DNA of 49,372 nt from a virus. A model generated the notes under the pieces. That model saw only the letters and a program-made list of their open reading frames with translations, was not told where the DNA came from and did not search any database. The position numbers were made by a program, and so were the translations under genes. Numbering within the stretch: position 1 is the first letter of the stretch; each line of letters starts with the position of its first letter. Of the stretch, positions 40,431 to 49,069 are shown piece by piece. The DNA lies in the IMG/VR virus record IMGVR_UViG_3300042397_000601, positions 1 to 49,372 of that record, one strand, 5' to 3'.

Positions 40431-40487
40431 ATGGCAACCAGCGTGGCGATCATACATCCCCTACAGCATCTCCGTCAAACTGATTAG
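40431..40487 (+). CDS. 18-codon mini-ORF with a perfect ribosome binding site
   Basis: AAAAGGAGCTAGTC precedes ATG at 40431, and the frame MATSVAIIHPLQHLRQTD ends at TAG 40487, overlapping the 3' end of the convergent primase-helicase gene. It lies beyond the terminator, so it would need read-through. Either a translated micropeptide or the remnant of a gene whose body was deleted where the two operons were joined. Low confidence that it is functional. Confidence 0.3.
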   Translation: MATSVAIIHPLQHLRQTD

Positions 40488-43400
40488 AGACTAGGGTTAA
40501 TGCAGGGGCTACTGAGTCCTTGTCAAGCTTCAGTGTGTCCACAATAATGCAGCGCTGTTGCACCATCGGGTAGTCAGTACCGCGTGTCAGTGTGAACTTC
40601 TCACCCTGCTTCAATAGTGCGCCCTCCTTCTGTAAGGCAGTCATCATCGCGGGGTAGTCTAGTCGGTTCTTCATACACCAGTCGCGTACTTCTTTCTGCG
40701 ACAACATCAAATGACCCGCATGCTCTTTTTGGTTCGTTGAACCAATAACGTATCGTCCTGCCACATCACCCATGATACGAGTGCGTGGGCTCTCTGGGCC
40801 CCTACCATCACGCTTATCGCGGTACTCGCTAGTGACAATAATTCGTGGGCCTAGGTGACTGACCATACGAGAGAACGCATCGTCTGACGAGATGGCATTC
40901 GTTTCCATGACTGAGTCTGCCAGTTCAACAATCAAGTTAACTGTAAATGCATACAGCTCTTTGACGTCAAACTCGATGATGCCTAACTTCTTGGCAATCT
41001 GAGCAGCAACGATCGTACATGCGCTATGAGCACGATAGAACCGGTACTTGGGGCTTGGAAGAACCTGCGTGAAGCGGGTAATCATGTCCGACATTGCCTT
41101 AGCCACGGAAGCTTCATTGTCCAAGATGTACTTGATGATGGCAGCGCCGGCATGGCCACTGTTCTGCGTCATTTGTTTGATGTGCTCGGCGGCCACCAGT
41201 GCAGATGCAGCGTTCCATGCGGTGTCGCCGTCCTTACCTGCGGGGAACAAAGACCGGTCAGCCAATATCAACGGAGGGTATCGATCGATATTGACTTGGA
41301 TTAGACGGACAGCTTCTGCCTGTGAGTTGGCTTGGTGAGCAGCCAGTGTACCGTGGAAGTCTTTGTTGCCAGTGACATACAAGTTGAGTCGCCATTCAGC
41401 TGAATTAGCAAACACAACACTGCCGCTCTTGGAAGTCATGCGGATTTTTTCTTTGCCGTTGGACACGCCATAAGCCACATCACTGAAGGTCGCAGGGTCG
41501 ACACTTGTCATCTCGTCAGCAAGCACAGGAATGTTGTTAAACACACCAAGCGTTGCCCACAGAGCGTTCGTTGTAAAGCCGTCCTTGGAACTTAGAGTCA
41601 GCTTCTCGGGATTGCCAAACGCAGCAAGTGCAGCATGGCAGACTGTAGTCTTACCACGAGCAGTGTCACCGCCTTGCAAAGCCAAGATCAAACCCTTGTA
41701 GAGGTCTTCGCAGTGATGCGCTAGGAGTGAACCCCAGCCTGCGCAGATGGTGTATTGCCAATGCGTTGCCCCTTCTCGGTTGTACAGAAAGTTCAGAGCT
41801 TCAGCGTAGCCTTCGATCGATCCCTTGTTAGGTGCAAACGTATTAAATTTAGCCTTAGCGTTACCGCCAATCAGTACCTCAGCCGGCTCAGCCCCCTTAG
41901 TAAACAACTTGTCGCCAAGCAAGAACGCTTTGTGTTCGTCCCGCCAGCCGAAGGTTGTAAGGGTGTTTGTCTCAGCGATGCGGCGCTTTAGTGATTGCAG
42001 CTGGTCAAGCAGATATGCGGACATGTGGTCTCCTGCGTTTTTGTGGTTACTCTTAGTCAACTCATACCGAGCCAAGGCCCGTAGTAAGTCTGTCGACGAA
42101 GCAACGGCTTCACCTAAGATGTCAAAGTCACGAATGCGCTTGTCAGGCAAGTGGAATCTTATGCCGTACCTGAACGTGCCATCTTCGCTACGAATACGGC
42201 TGGTCGGGTAGAACAAGTTCTCGCAAAAGGGCAAGGGTTGTAACACCCCCTCCTTGTCTGGCAATAGGCGGCTAAGCAATTTACCATCCCACACATAGCC
42301 ATATGGCAGAGCGGGTATGACAGCTTCCTCAACTACGCCTTCTTCAGTAACAACTTCGGCGGTAGATTCTTCTACTATAGGGATTACCCTACCTAGAACC
42401 AAGGGTGTGTTGACCTTGCCTTTAAACTCACAGCCTACACAGCCCGGGCTGTTGTGCTGCTCAAAGAACGCGCAGGTCGTTGGGCCGGCTTCCCATGTGT
42501 TGTACTTGTTCTGCCAGTCAATCTGATCGTGCCCAGTGGCTTCGCGATCAGCGCTCCATTCTTCGGCCAGCGTCTCACCGTTCTCACAGTACTTAAGCAA
42601 GCCGATGACACCACGCCAAGGCTCGTACCCTACGTCACCCTTAGAGTCACGCATAGCGGCTGCCTGAAGGCATTTACCGGCCATCTCGTTGGCATCCACA
42701 GGTACGTCAGGATACGTAGTCAGGTGCGCTGTCAGATCGGAATTCAGATCGGCGTTGTAAGTCCTTTTGACAGACTCCTTGATGAGCTTGACGTCGTTGG
42801 CAGACACAAAAGTCTGTAGTGCTTGGGCAAATTCTGCCGGTTCAACAGGCTCGCATGTAGAACGAACCTTAATTTCTTTAGGTTCACCCTTACGGTTTGC
42901 TGACCCAACAGGGCGCAAGATGCTTGCAAAATCAGCAGTGCGTGACGAATCTGCTAGGACTTTCTCGTGCGCTAGGCATGACTTAAGCCACTTAGCAACC
43001 ATGACCCACTTAGTGTGGCTGATATCTTTCGTCAGGGGCCAGTAGGCATGGATACCGTTACCGGAGTCCACGATCATAGGGCGGGGCAAGCCCACCTTCT
43101 TGGCAAATGCAGCAATGGCTTTGACGCCATCCATTTGTGTCAGGTAGCCCTGACCGGCGTCGTGCTTCTTCTGACCGCAATCAATGTCAATCCAAAAAGA
43201 TTTGGCACGATCCCAGTTCTCTTCGACGCGGTACTTCTTGCGAACCTCATCGTCTTTCTCAACCTCAATGTATGGCTTTAAGTACGACGCGCAGGCATGG
43301 TACGTCGCCACAAACTTAGGGTCGTTCTCCCAGTGTGGGATGGCCTCTGCCATCTCTTCTAGGCTTAGGTAAAACTTGTGGTAGGTGTAAGACTTGTTTG

Positions 43401-43488
43401 TCTTTGGGTTGACCTCTTTTGTGAAGAGCGTCAAGTAGTGGATGCCGTATTCGGGCAGGATTGTTCGGAGGAACTCAAGGGCATCCAT
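40450..43488 (-). CDS. Primase-helicase (AEP-like primase plus DUF927-type helicase, 1012 aa)
   Basis: The N-terminal half has archaeo-eukaryotic primase-like motifs: FWIDIDC (catalytic acidic pair, about residues 97-103), MIVDSGNGIHAYWPL and the segment SILRPVGSANRK. The linker around 330-360 contains Cys residues (CAFFEQHNSPGCVGCEFKGK) that may bind zinc. The C-terminal half is a DUF927/superfamily 3-like ATPase: Walker A GGDTARGKT (606-614), Walker B-like VLADEM, and KIRMTSKSG. Together these synthesise primers and unwind the fork. It is the last gene of the leftward unit and ends 50 bases before the shared terminator. GGAGATCACC precedes the start. Confidence 0.85.
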   Translation of the reverse strand: MDALEFLRTILPEYGIHYLTLFTKEVNPKTNKSYTYHKFYLSLEEMAEAIPHWENDPKFVATYHACASYLKPYIEVEKDDEVRKKYRVEENWDRAKSFWIDIDCGQKKHDAGQGYLTQMDGVKAIAAFAKKVGLPRPMIVDSGNGIHAYWPLTKDISHTKWVMVAKWLKSCLAHEKVLADSSRTADFASILRPVGSANRKGEPKEIKVRSTCEPVEPAEFAQALQTFVSANDVKLIKESVKRTYNADLNSDLTAHLTTYPDVPVDANEMAGKCLQAAAMRDSKGDVGYEPWRGVIGLLKYCENGETLAEEWSADREATGHDQIDWQNKYNTWEAGPTTCAFFEQHNSPGCVGCEFKGKVNTPLVLGRVIPIVEESTAEVVTEEGVVEEAVIPALPYGYVWDGKLLSRLLPDKEGVLQPLPFCENLFYPTSRIRSEDGTFRYGIRFHLPDKRIRDFDILGEAVASSTDLLRALARYELTKSNHKNAGDHMSAYLLDQLQSLKRRIAETNTLTTFGWRDEHKAFLLGDKLFTKGAEPAEVLIGGNAKAKFNTFAPNKGSIEGYAEALNFLYNREGATHWQYTICAGWGSLLAHHCEDLYKGLILALQGGDTARGKTTVCHAALAAFGNPEKLTLSSKDGFTTNALWATLGVFNNIPVLADEMTSVDPATFSDVAYGVSNGKEKIRMTSKSGSVVFANSAEWRLNLYVTGNKDFHGTLAAHQANSQAEAVRLIQVNIDRYPPLILADRSLFPAGKDGDTAWNAASALVAAEHIKQMTQNSGHAGAAIIKYILDNEASVAKAMSDMITRFTQVLPSPKYRFYRAHSACTIVAAQIAKKLGIIEFDVKELYAFTVNLIVELADSVMETNAISSDDAFSRMVSHLGPRIIVTSEYRDKRDGRGPESPRTRIMGDVAGRYVIGSTNQKEHAGHLMLSQKEVRDWCMKNRLDYPAMMTALQKEGALLKQGEKFTLTRGTDYPMVQQRCIIVDTLKLDKDSVAPALTLVSNQFDGDAVGDV

Positions 43489-43545
43489 GGTGATCTCCTG
43501 CTGTTGTATTTTTGCAACTCATGACTACTCCAGTTAAACGAAAGA

Positions 43546-43563
43546 AAGCCCGCGCACGGGCTT
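43546..43563 (-). terminator. Leftward hairpin terminator upstream of the primase gene
   Basis: AAGCCCG-TGCG-CGGGCTT on the minus strand is a seven-pair stem followed by TCTTTCGTTT. It lies just after the 71-aa gene (stop at 43585) and about 60 bases before the primase-helicase start, so it may partially terminate and lower primase expression. Confidence 0.65.
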
Positions 43564-43584
43564 CCCGATTGAATCAATCGTCGT

Positions 43585-43800
43585 TTAGTTGGGAAGTGGT
43601 GTGACAGGCATACCATCTACTACGTCAGTAGGCGCAGCTTCGGCAGCAGCACGGGCTTCTTGCTCTTGGGCTTGTGCTTGTTGAATGATGTTGTCGATCA
43701 TGCCGCGCATCAGGCCGTGTGGGCCGGCGTCTAAGGTACGGAGCAACACTTGCAAAGCAGAAGCGTCGAGGTTCATTTCAAGTTTGATTTGGTAGTTCAT
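43585..43800 (-). CDS. Unknown small protein (71 aa)
   Basis: ATG at 43800 has AGGAAATAAA upstream. The protein MNYQIKLEMNLDASALQVLL has a beta-hairpin-like start, a helix (QVLLRTLDAGPHGLMRGMID), then an Ala/Glu/Gln-rich coiled segment and a Pro tail. No known domain. Located between the 302-aa unknown and the primase-helicase in the replication block; bounded by a hairpin on each side (43827-43840 before, 43546-43563 after), which suggests its mRNA is processed or dosed separately. Confidence 0.7.
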   Translation of the reverse strand: MNYQIKLEMNLDASALQVLLRTLDAGPHGLMRGMIDNIIQQAQAQEQEARAAAEAAPTDVVDGMPVTPLPN

Positions 43801-43826
43801 TTTATTTCCTAGAGAGTTGGAGGGTT

Positions 43827-43840
43827 GGGGCCGAAGCCCC
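43827..43840 (-). promoter_or_regulatory. UUCG hairpin in the leader of the 71-aa gene
   Basis: On the minus strand GGGGC-TTCG-GCCCC forms a very stable five-pair hairpin closed by a UUCG loop, ten bases after the stop of the preceding gene. No T-run follows, so it is probably an mRNA-stabilising or processing element rather than a terminator. Confidence 0.55.
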
Positions 43841-43850
43841 GTTAAGTTGC

Positions 43851-44759
43851 TTAGTCGTCAAAGCTGATACCGTCGAGATCGAGTTCGAGATCGTCCTCAA
43901 CTGGAGCGGGAGCAGGCTTGGCTTTGGCAGCGGGTTTGGCTTTCACTTCAGGCTTGGGCGAAGGCGCTTCTTCCTTAGGTGCAGCTTTAGGGGCGGGAGC
44001 TTCCTCTACTTCTAGAGCAGGGGTAAACTCGCCAGCAATGGGGTTACTACCGAGGATGCTAGCAACAATGTCTGACTGAATAATCTCTTGAACTTCAGCG
44101 AAGCCGTCGTCGTCAAGCAAACCAACTGGAGCAAATGTCAGCTTGGGAGATTCAGCTTGCAAGTCAAAGCCAACTTTAGTAACGACCATGTTGTAACCAA
44201 CACCGCGCTTAGCCAACATCTGACCGTACTCACCCAGTGCCTTGATAGATGCAGGGGGAATACGCAACAGCATAGCGTCGTTAAGCTGGCCAGCGGGGGC
44301 TACAGCCATGCGAACTGCATCGGAACATGCCTTACCCTTGGTAGCACCGCGCTCGCTGATACGAGAGCCCCACTGATTGTGGGCACAGGTAGCGCACTTC
44401 TTGGCTTGTTTGTTCTGTGCATCGGCTGCTGGCTCGATGCCATCGTTGGAGTAGCAGTCAGGCTTTTGACCTTCGCTTGTGTCTTTGTCGTAGCCCTTGA
44501 GGTAGAACACCTTAGATGTACCCTTGTTGACTTTTAACAACACTACGTTCAGGCTAGTTGCTGCACTGTCGGGGTCTTTAGGGTTCATCTGCAACTCGCG
44601 CTCACCGTCGCGAACGACTGCAAACACTTTGCCTTTGATGGAGATCACTGGGAATCCGCCGCCAGCGTGAGCTGTCAAGTCAGCGTTCAGAGTGGCTACG
44701 TCAACTTTTTTCAGGAATGATGGCAAGCCGGAGCCGGAGTCAAATGGAATAATATTCAT
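43851..44759 (-). CDS. Conserved phage replication-block protein with four-Cys site (302 aa)
   Basis: The start chosen is the internal ATG at 44759 (MNIIPFDSGSGLPSFLKKVD), because this opening is what I recall from stand-alone homologues. The alternative ATG at 44807 overlaps the previous gene by 20 bases and has no ribosome binding site. The core includes GGGFPVISIKGKVFAVVRDG and a four-Cys zinc-site candidate (KPDCYSND, KKCATCAHNQWG, GKACSD). The C-terminus is Pro/Ala/Lys-rich and ends in an acidic tail (DDLELDLDGISFDD), like the acidic tips of ssDNA-binding proteins. I suspect an ssDNA-binding or replication-accessory role, by position and tail only. Confidence 0.75.
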   Translation of the reverse strand: MNIIPFDSGSGLPSFLKKVDVATLNADLTAHAGGGFPVISIKGKVFAVVRDGERELQMNPKDPDSAATSLNVVLLKVNKGTSKVFYLKGYDKDTSEGQKPDCYSNDGIEPAADAQNKQAKKCATCAHNQWGSRISERGATKGKACSDAVRMAVAPAGQLNDAMLLRIPPASIKALGEYGQMLAKRGVGYNMVVTKVGFDLQAESPKLTFAPVGLLDDDGFAEVQEIIQSDIVASILGSNPIAGEFTPALEVEEAPAPKAAPKEEAPSPKPEVKAKPAAKAKPAPAPVEDDLELDLDGISFDD

Positions 44760-44787
44760 GATATTTTCTGTGGTTGGGGGAAAGAGT

Positions 44788-45171
44788 TTACGACGAACGA
44801 CGGACATTTACTACACGTTCTTCACGCATAGATATACCCGGGGGTAAGTCGTTGTTGTTTTCGCGGTACTGTTCTACCGCAGATTTGGATGCTCGAACTT
44901 CAAGCAGCGCCCAGTCGTCATTTTCTCTGACGTGAGTCATAAAAATATCTCGATCTGCCACGCTTGCTGTAACACGAGTCGTGGTATACGCCGTTCCAAA
45001 TTCTGTCTTGACGGAGTCCATGCCGGTCTTGTTGAAGACGTCTAGAAGTTTGGCTTCTAGCTTTTCCATCTTCTCGTTCAGTGGTGCGACACTGGCATCG
45101 AACTCCGCTTTCATCTGCGCTTTCTTGTCCCGCATCTTTATGTACAGGCTCACTGCGTCTGAGAGTTTCAT
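44788..45171 (-). CDS. Unknown phage protein with helical N-terminus (127 aa)
   Basis: Begins MKLSDAVSLYIKMRDKKAQM with a coiled-coil first half (EFDASVAPLNEKMEKLEAKL) and a mixed second half (MDSVKTEFGTAYTTTRVTAS; DWALLEVRASKSAVEQYREN) ending in PPGISMREERVVNVRR. The DAVxxYI..RD...... LPPGI pattern recurs in phage proteins encoded beside the 302-aa family, in my recollection. It is likely a replication- or recombination-associated partner. Leader TTTTGTTTGTGGTTG is not a good ribosome binding site on the opposite strand; AAAGGATACAAA precedes the ATG. Confidence 0.7.
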   Translation of the reverse strand: MKLSDAVSLYIKMRDKKAQMKAEFDASVAPLNEKMEKLEAKLLDVFNKTGMDSVKTEFGTAYTTTRVTASVADRDIFMTHVRENDDWALLEVRASKSAVEQYRENNNDLPPGISMREERVVNVRRSS

Positions 45172-45229
45172 TTTGTATCCTTTTGTTTGTGGTTGATTGG
45201 GGTTAAGTTACGGTATTCGATAGCGCCTC

Positions 45230-46798
45230 CTATTCAGGTTGTTCTTTCATCATGTCAAGCAACAGACCTTGCATTGACTGCTTGTCTTGTAGCCTCTTGT
45301 ACACACGCCTTTCGACGTCTGTGCCTGCGATATGCACAATCACAGTGGTTTTGGTTTGGCCGGGGCGTCTAACCCTAGCGCAAGCCTGTTCGTAAATCTC
45401 ATTGCTATGCACCGGTGCATACCATACGATGGTAGTTGCCGCTGTTAGCGTCAGCCCGTGTGACATGGTAGCTGCATTTGCCACCAAAATCTTAGGGTCA
45501 AACCCTCGTTGAAAGTCTGAAAAAATCTGATCTCGTTGTGACTTAGTAGTGCCGCCATGTACAACTTCTACTGACCAGTCCTTACGTAGCTCTGTCGCTA
45601 CGCTCTCAAGGGCCCCAGTCAATGGCACAAACACAATCACCTTGCCTTCAGACTCTTCAATGATTTCTTTGAGTACATCCATTCTAGGCTTAGATGGGAT
45701 CACTACCTCCTCCCCACCTGTCCCATATGCGACACCGCAGGCAATCTGAATTAGCTTGTTTGCCTTGATCGCTTCGTTGACCGCCAGAATCTGGCCGCCT
45801 GCATACTCAGTGGCTAGCTTGGACAACATGTCCTTGTAAGCCTTCTTCTGCTCGAGTGTCAGCTCAGCCTCACGAGTGATGAACATCTGCTCGGGCAAGT
45901 CAGTGCAATCGTCAAGCGAGAACCGAATAGCCGGCTGCATCATCTGGTAGATCACATCGTTAGCGTCGGGGCGGGCTGCCCACTTGAACTGTGTCAACTG
46001 ACGCATTACACGATCACGAAACGCACCAAAGTATTTAGGCACACTGGTGTTGTCGGGTGTGATTAGCTTGCACTGCGCCCACGCATCTGTTGGTGCATTA
46101 GGCGTTGGGGAACCTGTCATACCCCAGACACGGCGGTTGCCTTGTTTGTTGCAGATTAGATTCAATGTCTTCCATCGCTCAGTGCTTGAGTTGCGCGCAA
46201 GGGCTAGCTCGTCAATAACGATCAGATCAATGTCAGGTCGCTTGGCAAGTTCGTCTTTGATCGTGGCAAGGCCGTCGATGTTGATGATGTAAATGTGTAC
46301 ATCTTCTTTGAGAAGCTTTAGACGCTTGTCGCGTGTGCCGTGTAATACTACCGCATCGAGATGCGGAAAGGTGTTGAACACAGAGTCAGCCCATGTGCGT
46401 TCCATCGTAGACAGCGGGCACACAACGAGTACCTTGTTCACGATCTTCGTGCGGCGCATGTAGTCATACGCCCACAGTGCGCTGTTGGTCTTGCCAGTGC
46501 CCATACCGTTAAGGCAGAACGCCCTACTGTGCATGGACAAGAACGTCGCAGTATCTCTCTGTGCAGCGAACGGCTCGTGGCGTCCACTGACTTTGGGAAA
46601 TGCGTAGTGCATAGGCATGGGGTCAGGAACCTCAAAGCCTAAGTTTCTTAACACCCGAGTTTCGTCGGGGCGGTGTGGAACGGCTACAAGCCGTTGTCCT
46701 TTGTGGTCTACTTCGATAGCTGTCGGTATAACTGTTGTCACCCGACTTGGATTTTTTAGGCGGAGGATGACCGCCTTTTTTTCTTTATGGATTTGCAT
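45230..46798 (-). CDS. SNF2-family DNA helicase / translocase (522 aa)
   Basis: An ATP-dependent double-stranded DNA translocase. Superfamily 2 motifs are in order: Walker A GMGTGKT (98-104), motif Ia VLVVCPLSTMERTW, motif II IDEL (195-198, Asp-Glu present, final residues Leu-Ala rather than Ala-His), motif III MTGSP (227-231), motif V region ATMSHGLTLTAATTIVW, and motif VI QACARVRRPGQ with the arginine fingers. The length is near that of small viral SNF2 proteins. It may remodel or resolve recombination or replication intermediates. It overlaps the upstream HNH-like gene by one base. Confidence 0.88.
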   Translation of the reverse strand: MQIHKEKKAVILRLKNPSRVTTVIPTAIEVDHKGQRLVAVPHRPDETRVLRNLGFEVPDPMPMHYAFPKVSGRHEPFAAQRDTATFLSMHSRAFCLNGMGTGKTNSALWAYDYMRRTKIVNKVLVVCPLSTMERTWADSVFNTFPHLDAVVLHGTRDKRLKLLKEDVHIYIINIDGLATIKDELAKRPDIDLIVIDELALARNSSTERWKTLNLICNKQGNRRVWGMTGSPTPNAPTDAWAQCKLITPDNTSVPKYFGAFRDRVMRQLTQFKWAARPDANDVIYQMMQPAIRFSLDDCTDLPEQMFITREAELTLEQKKAYKDMLSKLATEYAGGQILAVNEAIKANKLIQIACGVAYGTGGEEVVIPSKPRMDVLKEIIEESEGKVIVFVPLTGALESVATELRKDWSVEVVHGGTTKSQRDQIFSDFQRGFDPKILVANAATMSHGLTLTAATTIVWYAPVHSNEIYEQACARVRRPGQTKTTVIVHIAGTDVERRVYKRLQDKQSMQGLLLDMMKEQPE

Positions 46799-47064
46799 TA
46801 CTTGTCAGGGTTGTAGGAGCCGCTTCCCTTCCTCCATCCACGGTTGGTTGATCTTTCTTGCACGGTTGTATTGCTCTTGTGATTACCGCCACCATTCTCC
46901 AGTGACTTCTTGTGTGCAACGTCTTTGCCATCACCGACACGCACCTTGCCATCCTTGATAGCTTCGCGACGTGCAGCGTTGTTCTTCACACGCTTGGCTA
47001 CTTCTTCAGGCCGTGCGTTGTAGGCTTTTTGGTATGCAAGTTTCTGTGCTGATGATTTAGGCAT
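46798..47064 (-). CDS. Small HNH-like / basic DNA-binding protein (88 aa)
   Basis: The protein starts MPKSSAQKLAYQKAYNARPE, then VKNNAARREAIKDGKVRVGD and GKDVAHKKSLENGGGNHKSN. It ends in a segment with NRGWRKGSGSYNPDK. The arrangement DVxHxxxLxxGGxxxxxN resembles the catalytic HNH fold in a shortened form, and this short gene is frequently annotated near phage replication genes. There are no Cys for the usual zinc knuckles, so nuclease activity is uncertain and a DNA-binding role is as likely. Confidence 0.65.
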   Translation of the reverse strand: MPKSSAQKLAYQKAYNARPEEVAKRVKNNAARREAIKDGKVRVGDGKDVAHKKSLENGGGNHKSNTTVQERSTNRGWRKGSGSYNPDK

Positions 47065-47066
47065 TT

Positions 47067-47996
47067 CTAAGCTCCTTCTAAGATGTATGCTTTACGTTCT
47101 TTTAACTCTCCAGTCCCCCTAATAAAGGGGTTCCACCAATACACACCGCTATTGCGGCGCTTGAAGTGACCGCGTACTAAATGGGCTTCCACGTCGGCAC
47201 GTTGAGAACTTTGCCCATTTGACACAGTTTCGACTGCGGTCAGAGAAATAACAGTGTATTCCGTATTTGCCATAATTTTCTTACGGCGGCCAAGCAAGCG
47301 ACTTGTTGGTTTGGGTGTAACTTTTGTGCGTGTAATTCCTGACTTGCAGTTAATTAAAGTCTCCCACGCAAACAACAATGGGCTAACCTCTTCGATAGAC
47401 TCATCCACGTATATGGGGTTTGACACAAGAGAGTCTACAAACTTTAGTTGCTGCTGCTCTGACAAATTCAGGTTCGTAGCCGCATGAATTACAAGCGACG
47501 AGGGGATGACGGCTTGATGCAGTCTTGTAGTCCCCGGCATAAGTTTAAATGGGTATGAAAGGTTATCCCCTTCAGCCAGCATTAGACAGATAGCTCCTGC
47601 CCCCAAAGCGCCATTTTCAAATTCCCAAAAGGGCCAAAACGTAACGTACTTTGCGTCTGCATCTGTAGACTGCCTCATTAGCGCGCCAACTCTTCGCACT
47701 GGTATGGCAGTAGAGCTTTTGCTGATCTTATTTCTGTACGCTTGAACTTCCGGTGTTAGCGGCATTTCCACGATGATAGAGTTATACGGTAAGTGCAAAT
47801 CGTCAATGCTTGTGATTGGTGTTCCATCTTGTTTTTCACAAAGTTGTTCAACAGCCACTGCTGTTTTTGGAGACATTACAAAGATAGCATCTGCGGCGTA
47901 TAAACTTGGATCATTAGGAGCATGATCGATTTTCTTTGCAGCTCTAAACAGCGCCGCTAGTGGTACAAAATCTTTTTCATCTGTTGTGTGGGCCAT
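47067..47996 (-). CDS. Unknown conserved phage protein (309 aa)
   Basis: Begins MAHTTDEKDFVPLAALFRAA. No known domain is visible. The middle is beta-rich (YNSIIVEMPLTPEVQAYRNK; TFWPFWEFENGALGAGAICL). The C-terminus contains ISLTAVETVSNGQSSQRADV and VRGHFKRRNSGVYWWNPFIR, ending GELKERKAYILEG. The VRGHFKxRxxGxYWWxPFxRG segment recurs at the C-terminus of otherwise different phage proteins in my recollection, so it may be a transferable domain. It lies in the nuclease/helicase block, two bases from the HNH-like gene. Confidence 0.7.
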   Translation of the reverse strand: MAHTTDEKDFVPLAALFRAAKKIDHAPNDPSLYAADAIFVMSPKTAVAVEQLCEKQDGTPITSIDDLHLPYNSIIVEMPLTPEVQAYRNKISKSSTAIPVRRVGALMRQSTDADAKYVTFWPFWEFENGALGAGAICLMLAEGDNLSYPFKLMPGTTRLHQAVIPSSLVIHAATNLNLSEQQQLKFVDSLVSNPIYVDESIEEVSPLLFAWETLINCKSGITRTKVTPKPTSRLLGRRKKIMANTEYTVISLTAVETVSNGQSSQRADVEAHLVRGHFKRRNSGVYWWNPFIRGTGELKERKAYILEGA

Positions 47997-48012
47997 GATT
48001 AAATTTCCGTGG

Positions 48013-48321
48013 TTAAGAATTTAGTTTTTTGTATGCATCGAGTGCGGTAAACAAAGCGCCCATGTCTGAGGGGTCGTCGACAACCCACGCAAACCCTCCG
48101 GCGTCTCGAATATTCTCCATGATTCGGCGCTGATTGTCAGTTACATTCGCACGTTTTCCGGGAGCTTTTGTCTCAATGGCGACAAAGATTCCTCGGTAGC
48201 AAATGATGATGTCAGGTATACCGACTTGACCCATGCCGTTGGACACGGGCATAAAGAAAAAGATGCCGCGTTCCTTCAGAAACTTCTTGCACTCTGCTTT
48301 GACTTTGCCTTCTGGGGTCAT
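48013..48321 (-). CDS. VRR-NUC domain nuclease (102 aa)
   Basis: A stand-alone VRR-NUC protein, a PD-(D/E)xK nuclease family often found in phages and related to eukaryotic FAN1. The motif GIPDIIICYRGIFVAIETKA contains the catalytic Asp37, Glu50 and Lys52 in the order PD...ExK, preceded by SNGMGQVG. The family acts as a structure-selective DNA nuclease, plausibly on branched replication intermediates. Its ATG overlaps the stop of the Cas4-like gene (48318-48321), so the two nucleases are translationally coupled. Confidence 0.88.
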   Translation of the reverse strand: MTPEGKVKAECKKFLKERGIFFFMPVSNGMGQVGIPDIIICYRGIFVAIETKAPGKRANVTDNQRRIMENIRDAGGFAWVVDDPSDMGALFTALDAYKKLNS

Positions 48322-48971
48322 GCCTTCCTCCCGTTGAAGTCACACGATGTAACAGGACACCACGCCTTGCATAGGCCCGATGTCTTAGCCGGCCATGAGT
48401 CACGCTCATAAGCCGATTCAAGTTTGCGTACTCGTGGCAGTAGGTTCTGCCATATGCCAGCAAGGTCTGCGCGTTCACGCACTTGCCAGTCGATCTTCTT
48501 TTCTTTGAGCCACACAAACCCAGTCGTCACTTTCTGTACTTCGGGATGATGGTGAAACACATACGCCGCATACAGGTCTAGCTGTTCTGTTGGCTTGCGT
48601 TTACCGGTCTTGTAATCCATGACAGCAGCGTTCTTACCGGAGATAACAACAAGGTCAGCGATGCCGCGAGTCCATGCGTTCTTCCAGTCGCAAGGTTGAA
48701 ATTCTCTGTCTACAGCGTACTGTCGTTCAGGAAACTTTGCACCCTTGAGCGCTGCGAGTTTGTCTGCCAGTGGTTGCCACTGCGTCATGCCGTCGGGCAA
48801 GAGTTCTCCATGCAAGATGAAGTTCTCGAATGCCGTATGCACCTTGGTTCCCCACTCGGTGTGAATCGTTGGGGGCTCCACAATATCGCGGATTACTTTC
48901 AAGTGATAGAACTTCTTCGGGCACGTTTCAAACGTGTCTAATTGCGAATAAGTCCAAGCTGGGTTTGCCAT
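48318..48971 (-). CDS. Cas4/RecB-like PD-(D/E)xK nuclease (217 aa)
   Basis: The start is ATG at 48971 with TGGAGCAAGC upstream; a longer in-frame reading to 49091 runs through the promoter region and is rejected. RecB-type nuclease motifs are visible: MANPAWTYSQLDTFETCPKK (Cys17), His45, GIADLVVISG (Asp106), VMDYKTG (Asp119, Lys121), and the Q-rich LDLYAAY helix. With Cys17, the C-terminal CKAWCPVTSC gives four Cys, the layout of Cas4/AddB-type iron-sulfur nucleases. Likely a 5'-3' exonuclease used in replication or recombination. Coupled to the VRR-NUC gene. Confidence 0.85.
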   Translation of the reverse strand: MANPAWTYSQLDTFETCPKKFYHLKVIRDIVEPPTIHTEWGTKVHTAFENFILHGELLPDGMTQWQPLADKLAALKGAKFPERQYAVDREFQPCDWKNAWTRGIADLVVISGKNAAVMDYKTGKRKPTEQLDLYAAYVFHHHPEVQKVTTGFVWLKEKKIDWQVRERADLAGIWQNLLPRVRKLESAYERDSWPAKTSGLCKAWCPVTSCDFNGRKA

Positions 48972-49039
48972 GCTTGCTCCATAGGTTTTTGCCCCCCATG
49001 CGACATTCGTCACTTGGAGGCTCGTGGTTGTTAGACCCC

Positions 49040-49067
49040 ACTGTAACAGTTTTCTGCGGTTCGTCAA
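49040..49067 (-). promoter_or_regulatory. Candidate sigma70-like promoter for the nuclease genes
   Basis: On the minus strand TTGACG (49067-49062), a 16-base spacer and TACAGT (49045-49040) match consensus five and four times out of six. It lies just after the polymerase stop and about 70 bases before the Cas4-like start, so it could give the lower replication genes a promoter of their own. Confidence 0.5.
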
Positions 49068-49069
49068 CA

